Source of the DNA: Muribaculaceae bacterium
GTDB taxonomy: Bacteria > Bacteroidota > Bacteroidia > Bacteroidales > Muribaculaceae
Reading direction: 5' to 3'
NCBI GenBank assembly: GCA_022509065.1
Contig: JAFLTY010000007.1
Location: 1 to 64,000 of the forward strand
Length of the DNA stretch: 64,000 bases
Part shown: positions 57,973-64,000 of the stretch, in pieces
Numbering within the stretch: position 1 is the first letter of the stretch
How the letters are laid out: each line of letters opens with the position of its first letter
Translations under genes and position numbers: made by a program
The notes under the pieces: model-generated
Databases searched by the model: none
Told to the model about the DNA's origin: nothing
The model's input: the letters and a program-made list of their open reading frames with translations, nothing else

Positions 57973-58663
57973 GATTTGAAGAGTTTAGTCTACATTTTAT
58001 ATAGTTGATAATTATATCGGCGATGTCTTCCAGTGACATAGTGGACGAATTGACAGTAATGTCGTATGAGGCCGAATCTCCCCACCTTTTGTCGGTATAG
58101 AAATTATAGAAACCGGCGCGTAGTTTATTTGTTTTTTCAGCAATCCGTTTAGCCTGGTCGAAAGTCAGGTTTTTCTCGCGGTCGGCTATACGCCTTGCAC
58201 AATCGTCGGTGTCGGCGTGTACAAAAATATTAATGAGATTCGGAGTGTCGCGTAACACATAATCGGCGGTTCGCCCAACAATAACGCAGGGACCTTCCTC
58301 AGCGATATGGTGTATGAAATCGCACTGTGCTTTATACAAGGCGTCATCGCTTATTGATGAGGCAGTGTATGTTGAATGGGTGGAGAAACCCATATTGAAC
58401 GCGAAAAGGCCGTTGATGAAATGTGGGCGTCGTTCGTCGTTTCGTTCAAAAATTTCAGGACTGAGTCCCGACCGGACGGCAGCGTCAACAAGCAATTCCT
58501 TGTCGTAAAAGGCGATGTTCAGTCTATCGGCCAACATGCGACCCAGAGCGCGACCGCCACTCCCCATACGGCGTCCGATGGTGATGACATACTTTTCAGG
58601 TAGAGAGTAATTAACTGAATCGTTTTCGTGGTACGCTGAGGCTGGCATTTGATTTATTGGCAT
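57965..58663 (-). CDS. Cytidylate-kinase-like family protein
   Basis: This protein is about 232 residues if started at ATG 58663 (MPINQMPASAYHEND); a TTG seven codons upstream is less likely, and a further ATG at 58648 is also possible. It has an atypical nucleotide-binding loop TIGRRMGSGGRALGRMLAD, the FYDKELL stretch, CVIVGRTADYVL, and a Lid-like ARRIADREKN. This is the PF13189-type family, distinct from housekeeping Cmk; its physiological substrate is not established. It overlaps the esterase gene by 8 bases. Confidence 0.88.
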   Translation of the reverse strand: MPINQMPASAYHENDSVNYSLPEKYVITIGRRMGSGGRALGRMLADRLNIAFYDKELLVDAAVRSGLSPEIFERNDERRPHFINGLFAFNMGFSTHSTYTASSISDDALYKAQCDFIHHIAEEGPCVIVGRTADYVLRDTPNLINIFVHADTDDCARRIADREKNLTFDQAKRIAEKTNKLRAGFYNFYTDKRWGDSASYDITVNSSTMSLEDIADIIINYIKCRLNSSNHE

Positions 58664-58717
58664 CGGGTTTGGTTGAATACGCAAAGATAAAAAATAATTT
58701 GTTAAAGGACAATGATG

Positions 58718-59017
58718 TCATTTATTCTTTTGCCGTTTTTTACTTTTAGCTTTGGATGAGAAGTGATCGTTGTATATTTTGATTCCAAATATAATAACCG
58801 AACAAACCAAAGTAATGATGTTTGTCACCCACAACGCCCATACATGTGTCAGAAATCCCAGCACTACAAAGAAAGCCGAACCGAGACCCATCATGACAAA
58901 AGTTGTCATCGCGATGCCATCGGTATCACGAGTACGTATGGTAGTGAGAGCTTGCGGTACGTATCCAAATATCATGCATATTGCTGCGCCGTAAGAAAAA
59001 AAATCTATAGCTGTCAT
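58718..59017 (-). CDS. SemiSWEET-family (PQ-loop) sugar transporter
   Basis: This is a small three-helix membrane protein of 99 residues. Its first helix carries the PQ-loop motif GYVPQALTTIRTRDTDGIAM, the second is FVMMGLGSAFFVVLGFL and the third is WALWVTNIITLVCSVIIFGI. Such proteins dimerise to form a sugar channel. A basic tail (KAKSKKRQKNK) lies in the cytoplasm by the positive-inside rule. It lies between the PorU2 cluster and the cytidylate-kinase-like gene; no functional link is evident. Confidence 0.9.
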   Translation of the reverse strand: MTAIDFFSYGAAICMIFGYVPQALTTIRTRDTDGIAMTTFVMMGLGSAFFVVLGFLTHVWALWVTNIITLVCSVIIFGIKIYNDHFSSKAKSKKRQKNK

Positions 59018-59042
59018 AGTTGTGTCTTATATACCGAAACAA

Positions 59043-59086
59043 GCACGTGCCTTCTCCGGCCAATAACCTTTAACGAGGCCACGTGC
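59043..59086 (-). terminator. Hairpin downstream of porU2
   Basis: GCACGTG (59043-59049) pairs with CACGTGC (59080-59086), extended with one bulge by CCT/AGG. It lies directly after the porU2 stop on the minus strand and before the SemiSWEET gene. There is no T-run. Confidence 0.45.
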
Positions 59087-59092
59087 CAAAAA

Positions 59093-62000
59093 TCAGTTAT
59101 GTGCAGGATTATAAAAAATAAATTCGATCGGCGAAGAAGCTCCCAGTCCGTTTGATGTTGACACTTTAACGTATGCCTTGTAATAGCCGTTGGGCATATC
59201 GGTTTTTGTAAAGTCAACAGACAGGGGGAAGACGGCATCAGTACTGTTGAATACAGTGTTGCCGAAAATATCCTCGATAACCAGTCTGCAATTCTCAACG
59301 CCGTCCATGTCGTGAGATATGTTAAAAGTGACGCTGTCGTTGACTACGTTTTTATCAATAGAGAGCGAAACTATCCCCTGGTTTAGATAAAGGAAAGATA
59401 CTGTCTGTGCCACTCGGTTTCCGGCATTGTCCGAGATTGAAAGAGTTGCCGTATGATGACCATCAGTCAACTCTGGTAAAGCCATATTCAGAGTCCAAGT
59501 GTCGTTATCGGTTGAGAGCAAATCCTTGATACCATCAACACGTGACGTTCCGTCAATAACCAGGGTGCTTCCGGCTCCTATAGCGGCAGACTGGTTGATG
59601 CCTGCCGATCCGCTGCTTCCTGAGGCGCTAAAGTAGACGTCACCGAGTAAAAAAGTATTATCCTGAGAGGAGTTGTCACTCACAGCCATGAAATCAATAG
59701 TGGGTAGCAACGCAGGCGAGTCGCTATTGTCGGTTTGAGACGCCGCCACGGACAGATTGCCGTACATTCCGTCTCCATGTAGGCCGTTATCGCTGTCGGC
59801 GTGTAGGGTCAATCTGTTAATACCCTTTTCATGGACTGGTAGAGGCGTAGTAAAAGTGGTTTTGAAACAACCTCCTTCAGCGGATACAGTTTTGGATGCA
59901 AGCAGGTCGTGGTCAAGAGTGATGTCGACAATCGAATCGGACGAACGCATCAAAGTAGGCACAGTATAAGGGACATCGTACAGTTGGATTGTGACACTGC
60001 CGTTAAAGTCCGAGGCTATTTTTCCGTCCGAGTCGACTATGTTGCCCTCAATCGAAAATGGACGTAAGGGTTCGATGGCCAATGTGTCGGTGAGTTGGGA
60101 GATGTCGATACCGTCCAAATCAGTAAGTTTCACAGAGTACGTAGGGACGCCAAAGCGGAGAGCGGGATCGCCCCCGAGGTTATATGTCAGAGTATTTATT
60201 TGATAATCCTCAGAATAAGTCCCGCTATCAATAAGGTAATTGCGGCTGTCGAGCCATAGTTGTCCGAAAGTCGTATTCGAGGTTGCCTCGGTGTATGCCT
60301 TGACGGTATTCAAAGCCAAAATATGATTAAGAGCACCATAGACGGTGCGTCCCGAAGCTATAAGACACAGGGCGCCCCCATCCTCGGTAAAGAGCATGGA
60401 TTCGCCGATATTATCTTTTCCACGATCAAACCCGAAGGAAGTGCATGTGGCCAGCATGCAGATGGGAAGGTATTTGTAAGATGTTGTTTTGGCCAGATTA
60501 CGACTCCAAAGATTCTCGGCTCCGAAATTATCTTCGGTGCCATGTCCTACATACACAAACAAGCCGGTGCCTCGGTTAAGTGCAGACACAGCCACCGAAC
60601 GCAGGTCTTTCGCATCGCCCGTATCCCATCGGTAAATGGCGTTATGTGCGCGTACTGCCGTCATTGCGCTGCGTTTCTCGCAAAGAGACGCGGCAACTTC
60701 CTCAGCTTGCAACAGGTGGGAGTTGGAATCGCCGTCATCGCTCATTACCAAGGCAGTGTTGTAGACTGTGGTACGCGAGGGTGTTTCAATATATTTGGCT
60801 ATCTTGCGGTTTATAGCGTAACCCTGTGTAAGGTCAGCTACAGGGATACGTCCCACCGCTATATTCTGAACAGCATAACGGATTCGTTCGGGTTTGAACG
60901 CATCATTAAGCATTCCGAGATAAGAATCGCTACCAAAGGCTTTTGTCTCGAAAGACGAATAAAGCGGATTTGGCGTTTCGTATACCAATATACGGTCTTT
61001 TTTCTCGACTGTTATGGCGCGGTTGTCCCAATATGAAGGTCCGTAAACGATTACATATTGCAGTTTAGAGGGCTCGCGGTCATAAAGCATTTTGATGAAA
61101 CGTCTATAGGCCATTACGTCGGGAGTCGCCGATGAGAATTCGTTAAAAAGCAAGTCATGCCGAACCACTTTGACATCCATGTTGTCATAATGGCGATGAA
61201 TTTCGGCCAGTTGTTCGGCCGCTGGCTCCAATTCGGCAGTTGTTATGATGAGCATCGCGGGTGTTGACCATCCATGGAAATTCTGATTGTCCACCGCCTC
61301 TACATACTCGACCTTGAGTTGCTCTTTGCCCGTATCAAAGGCGACAAGATGGCATGAAGTGTTTTGCGCAGAATTATCTATTGTGCCAAAGTGTGTATTT
61401 GATGTGGCGTCGTAAAGAAGCTCCAATTCATGAACGTGTGTAATATCAGTGACATCGATGACATGAACTGACGATTGGCCGGATACACTGAAATTGGTTG
61501 CTGTCTCTGGCAAATCAGTGAAATACATGGAAAGAGAACTTTCTTCGTCCATACGATTAAGCCGAGGGTATATCAACCAATAATAGTCGGTTGCAAGAAA
61601 AGTCAGGGCACCTCCGGGAGAAAAAGCCGAAAATGCATGTGTTCCGTCAGGTATAGTCTGGTTGATGGTAAGCGTAGTCGTTCCCAGCTTATATTTTGCA
61701 TATTGTTCGTAGGAATATAACGCGGGTTGATACAATATGTCCACCTTCGAAGAGGATATGCATGATGGTATTTTAACTGGCACCGATGTCGCTGTTTTGC
61801 TTAGCGCGCCATAACCAACAACGAAAGTGGCATTTTTCCATGAGGTGTTACCCGAGCCCATGTTTTTTATCGTTACAGGCATATCAACCGGGTTTTCGGT
61901 TGTTATGTCATGTGCCAGGAAATATGCGCCTATCATGGTCGGGTTTTGTAATTCTTCGTCACAGTATAACGCCGATAAGTGTGCGTCGTAAGTGAAAAGA

Positions 62001-62503
62001 CTCCCGGTGGTATTAATAGGAAATATAGAGGGAATCTCATCTGCCTCAGGTTGTCGGTCGCTCAACAGATAGAAAACTTCTTGCGAATAGTAGTTTCGCT
62101 GTGCTGTGAGTTTAGATGGTGATTCCACTGTGGTCGATACGTCGCCCGTCGAATAGAAGTACAGGTTTTCGTTTTTGTGCAGGCTATATGTCAGTTTGAC
62201 GTCATCGGGGTATGACTCGGAAAAGACATCGTTGGCAAGTAACGTGGCTCCATAACCGTATACATTGACTTTTTCGGGATTGGGAAACCCCCACTCGCGC
62301 AATTGTCCATAAGAAATCTGATGAATACCCTCGCCGCTTGTTTTTACTTTTACCCAGTTGCCTGAACTGAGTTTTGACTCCGTGGTGTAATGGGATGTAG
62401 GGAGTGCTTGAACGCTTGCTGCATTGAGAGTTAGAACAGTGACTAATATTATCTTTAGGAAAAGATGCCAAGATATATTGTTGAGAACCGACCGGCGGTA
62501 CAT
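59093..62503 (-). CDS. PorU-like C25 peptidase (PorU2 type)
   Basis: This 1136-residue exported protein is homologous in layout to PorU, the type IX secretion sortase. It has a signal (residues ~1-34), the PorU-type N-terminal domain (GNWVKVKTSGEGIHQISYGQ, VNVYGYGATLLA), and a C25 peptidase domain (about 400-790) with His654 in VYVGHGTED and Cys687 in MLATCTSFGFD. The LGGDPALRFGVP element and several beta domains follow, ending in FIFYNPAHN. Both catalytic residues are retained. Because the true porU tail is encoded upstream in the same direction, this is a second paralogue. It is 46 bases after the FAH-like gene. Confidence 0.87.
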   Translation of the reverse strand: MYRRSVLNNISWHLFLKIILVTVLTLNAASVQALPTSHYTTESKLSSGNWVKVKTSGEGIHQISYGQLREWGFPNPEKVNVYGYGATLLANDVFSESYPDDVKLTYSLHKNENLYFYSTGDVSTTVESPSKLTAQRNYYSQEVFYLLSDRQPEADEIPSIFPINTTGSLFTYDAHLSALYCDEELQNPTMIGAYFLAHDITTENPVDMPVTIKNMGSGNTSWKNATFVVGYGALSKTATSVPVKIPSCISSSKVDILYQPALYSYEQYAKYKLGTTTLTINQTIPDGTHAFSAFSPGGALTFLATDYYWLIYPRLNRMDEESSLSMYFTDLPETATNFSVSGQSSVHVIDVTDITHVHELELLYDATSNTHFGTIDNSAQNTSCHLVAFDTGKEQLKVEYVEAVDNQNFHGWSTPAMLIITTAELEPAAEQLAEIHRHYDNMDVKVVRHDLLFNEFSSATPDVMAYRRFIKMLYDREPSKLQYVIVYGPSYWDNRAITVEKKDRILVYETPNPLYSSFETKAFGSDSYLGMLNDAFKPERIRYAVQNIAVGRIPVADLTQGYAINRKIAKYIETPSRTTVYNTALVMSDDGDSNSHLLQAEEVAASLCEKRSAMTAVRAHNAIYRWDTGDAKDLRSVAVSALNRGTGLFVYVGHGTEDNFGAENLWSRNLAKTTSYKYLPICMLATCTSFGFDRGKDNIGESMLFTEDGGALCLIASGRTVYGALNHILALNTVKAYTEATSNTTFGQLWLDSRNYLIDSGTYSEDYQINTLTYNLGGDPALRFGVPTYSVKLTDLDGIDISQLTDTLAIEPLRPFSIEGNIVDSDGKIASDFNGSVTIQLYDVPYTVPTLMRSSDSIVDITLDHDLLASKTVSAEGGCFKTTFTTPLPVHEKGINRLTLHADSDNGLHGDGMYGNLSVAASQTDNSDSPALLPTIDFMAVSDNSSQDNTFLLGDVYFSASGSSGSAGINQSAAIGAGSTLVIDGTSRVDGIKDLLSTDNDTWTLNMALPELTDGHHTATLSISDNAGNRVAQTVSFLYLNQGIVSLSIDKNVVNDSVTFNISHDMDGVENCRLVIEDIFGNTVFNSTDAVFPLSVDFTKTDMPNGYYKAYVKVSTSNGLGASSPIEFIFYNPAHN

Positions 62504-62549
62504 GATAGTATACTTTTTGGTTAAGATTAGACTTGAGAAGAGTTAAAGA

Positions 62550-63044
62550 TCAACGTATTTTGAGGGTGAACCGGGGGAATCCGTTAGAGGGCGGAATGTC
62601 TATATTATAAGACTTAGGCTCAATGAGGATGGAACCCGGTTCGGCCATCAGTATCATATCGCCGGTTTTTAGCGTCATTGAAGAGCTGTATTCGGCGATA
62701 AGGTTATTTAGTAATTCTCTTTTATCGGAAACTATTTGTGAGGCATCGGATGGCGGGCTAACAATCAAAGCTCCGTCACGTCCCCAGCGATAAGCATCTT
62801 GGTCAGGAATATTTGTGGCAAACGGATGAGCCGCAGAAAGACACTGACTATAATATCGGTCGGCGAAACGGGATGATATGCCTTTTCCCAGACGATCGAT
62901 AACGACACCGCGTAAAACTAATGCCTGCCACTCTCGTCCATCAGGTACAAAGAAGGGATCTTTGCAACGCGTGATGGCTGAATCGCAGATGAGTGCGGTT
63001 GCTGTAATGTGGTTGTCATCAATATATGAGACTAAAACTTTCAT
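62550..63044 (-). CDS. Degenerate fumarylacetoacetate-hydrolase-fold protein
   Basis: This 164-residue protein resembles FAH-family hydrolases (about 200-residue Bacteroidota form). Matches are PFFVPDG, RLGKGISSRFADRYYS, FATN, MTLKTGDMILMAEPGS and a final FTLKIR. Alignment on RLGK places the two metal-binding glutamates of the family (E-x-E in YEAELVVRI) against hydrophobic residues (VLVLR region), and the N-terminal part is short. Loss of catalysis is therefore likely. The start overlaps rex by 4 bases, so its translation is coupled to rex. Confidence 0.7.
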   Translation of the reverse strand: MKVLVSYIDDNHITATALICDSAITRCKDPFFVPDGREWQALVLRGVVIDRLGKGISSRFADRYYSQCLSAAHPFATNIPDQDAYRWGRDGALIVSPPSDASQIVSDKRELLNNLIAEYSSSMTLKTGDMILMAEPGSILIEPKSYNIDIPPSNGFPRFTLKIR

Positions 63045-63736
63045 CTGCGAGTTTCTTTTAGGTCAATGCTGTTTTGCAGTCTGTTGTAAATAAGCGCGAG
63101 ATGAGAGTAAATGGAGGTGTTTTGTACTACTATTCCTTGAGGAACCTGAATACGCCATGGCGTAAAATTCCAAATGGCATGAATACCGGCGCGTACACAA
63201 ATATCGGCCACTGTCTGCGCTGCTCCCACCGGAACTGTGATCGCTGCAATGTTGACATCGAGTTCGCTGCAAAGCGAAGGCAACCTGTCGATGTGATAAA
63301 CACGCACACCACCATGTTCCGATCCTACGATATCGGGATTAGAATCGAATCCGGCTACTATGTTGAGACCGTAACGATGCAAGCCACGGTCGCGCATGAG
63401 AGCAGTCCCCAAGGAACCTGTGCCCACTATAACAGCGTTATGGAGTTCGGAAAATCCCAAAAAATGGCGTAATTCATTTTCGAGAACCGACACTTCGTAT
63501 CCTATGCGCGTCTTGCCGCGGATATTAAGGAAAGAAAGGTCTTTGGCTATCTGGCTGGGATCTACTCCCACATGAGTGGCGATATGTGTTGAGGATACAT
63601 ATTCGATACCTTGTTTGCGTAAGGTGCTAACATAAGCCAGATACCACGGCATGCGGCGCAAAGTAGGTTCAGGAAGTTGTACGCATGGATTCTGAACCGA
63701 ATCTCCAGTCGTTTTGTATGTGGTGTTTCTTGACAT
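63041..63736 (-). CDS. rex: Redox-sensing transcriptional repressor Rex
   Basis: Rex senses the NADH/NAD ratio and represses fermentation and respiratory genes when NAD is abundant. The 231-residue protein has an N-terminal winged helix (LRRMPWYLAYVSTLRKQG, THIATHVGVDPSQIAKDLSF) and a Rossmann domain (AVIVGTGSLGTALM, then FDSNPDIVG). The C-terminal swapped helix ends with LALIYNRLQ. It starts 17 bases after the porU stop and overlaps the FAH-like gene. A Rex operator (TTGTGAA-type palindrome) was not seen nearby. Confidence 0.95.
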   Translation of the reverse strand: MSRNTTYKTTGDSVQNPCVQLPEPTLRRMPWYLAYVSTLRKQGIEYVSSTHIATHVGVDPSQIAKDLSFLNIRGKTRIGYEVSVLENELRHFLGFSELHNAVIVGTGSLGTALMRDRGLHRYGLNIVAGFDSNPDIVGSEHGGVRVYHIDRLPSLCSELDVNIAAITVPVGAAQTVADICVRAGIHAIWNFTPWRIQVPQGIVVQNTSIYSHLALIYNRLQNSIDLKETRR

Positions 63737-63753
63737 TGTGTAGTCGTGGTTTC

Positions 63754-64000
63754 TTAGTAAGCTGCAACGGCAATGCGACGGCTTCCGGTGTCGAATGTTT
63801 CGCCGTCTACTGTGATAGTCGCTCTGTAGAGATATATGCCCCGAGACACTCTGCGCCCGGCGCTGTCAGTAAGATCCCAAGTTACGGGAGAACTGGTGAA
63901 CATGTCGCTGACACCGGTGGAAGTGCGACTCCAGATAGGGTGACCCAACATGTTGAAGACTTCGACGGAGACGGTAGCCATTTGCTCGGGACGATCGTGA
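63754..64000 (-). CDS. porU: C-terminal end of PorU, type IX secretion sortase (cut by window)
   Basis: The frame runs open to the right edge, reading H-D-R-P-E-Q before an internal Met at 63981, so the gene continues outside. The visible 82 residues match the PorU C-terminus: VEVFNMLGHPIWSRTSTGVS, then PVTWDLTDSAGRRVSRGIYL and a closing RRIAVAAY strand. PorU cleaves the C-terminal sorting domain of cargo and links it to lipopolysaccharide. It is first in the set with rex (17-base gap). Confidence 0.85.
   Translation of the reverse strand, partial: HDRPEQMATVSVEVFNMLGHPIWSRTSTGVSDMFTSSPVTWDLTDSAGRRVSRGIYLYRATITVDGETFDTGSRRIAVAAY

Noticed and set aside
60260..61036. 258-codon plus-strand frame opposite the PorU-like gene
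   Set aside because: It lies entirely within the C25 peptidase gene on the other strand, whose catalytic motifs are intact.

Overview
The window is a gene-dense stretch of chromosome from a Bacteroidales bacterium. The evidence is a SusC/SusD pair, a fused SecDF, enolase and ribosomal proteins of Bacteroidota type, promoters of the TTTG-N19-TAnnTTTG kind, and type IX secretion genes (porX, porW, a porU paralogue and the end of porU). Because Bacteroides itself lacks type IX secretion, a Muribaculaceae-like or related gut/oral lineage is my best inference; the species cannot be named from the sequence. No rRNA, tRNA, CRISPR array, intact insertion sequence or prophage was seen.

Left part (1-25.7 kb). 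The end of the ribosomal protein/RNA polymerase operon (rpoA, rplQ) is followed by enolase and a DUF1460 amidase-like protein. Next comes a SusC/SusD locus (4.4-15.4 kb) with two unfamiliar surface lipoproteins (one with a PKD domain) and a GHL10-family glycoside hydrolase that carries Fn3-like domains and a type IX-like tail. Then come a secreted metallophosphatase, comF, a small membrane protein, mgtE, rsmA, a 1124-residue secreted protein with three Fn3-like repeats, and gapA.

Middle (25.7-44.4 kb). A visibly A+T-rich accessory patch holds three uncharacterised membrane-protein genes and about 1 kb of non-coding or decayed DNA. It is followed by a long minus-strand housekeeping block: ligA, a HipA-like kinase with its DUF3037 partner, tsaE, birA, porW, porX, xerC, hpf and secDF.

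Right part (44.4-64 kb). An Ig-like lipoprotein is read on the plus strand. A minus-strand set follows (O-methyltransferase, rbfA, LolC/E-type permease, radical SAM protein, family 10 fucosyltransferase), then mannose-1-phosphate guanylyltransferase on the plus strand. Next are an Lrp/AsnC regulator, a GH13 amylase and alanine dehydrogenase reading as one minus-strand run, then DUF721 (DciA-like)-recF, an esterase with a cytidylate-kinase-like protein, a SemiSWEET transporter, and finally porU (cut by the window edge), rex, a degenerate fumarylacetoacetase-fold protein and a second PorU-like C25 peptidase.

The recurring theme is surface biology. Type IX secretion regulators and peptidases occur together with at least two likely cargo proteins with C-terminal sorting-like tails, a SusCD uptake system, and sugar-nucleotide and fucosyltransferase functions for surface glycans. 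The best candidates for undescribed biology are the PorU/Rex/FAH-like/PorU2 cluster, the SusCD-GHL10 locus with its long repeat-bearing leader, the HipA-like/DUF3037 pair, and the orphan three-gene membrane operon.
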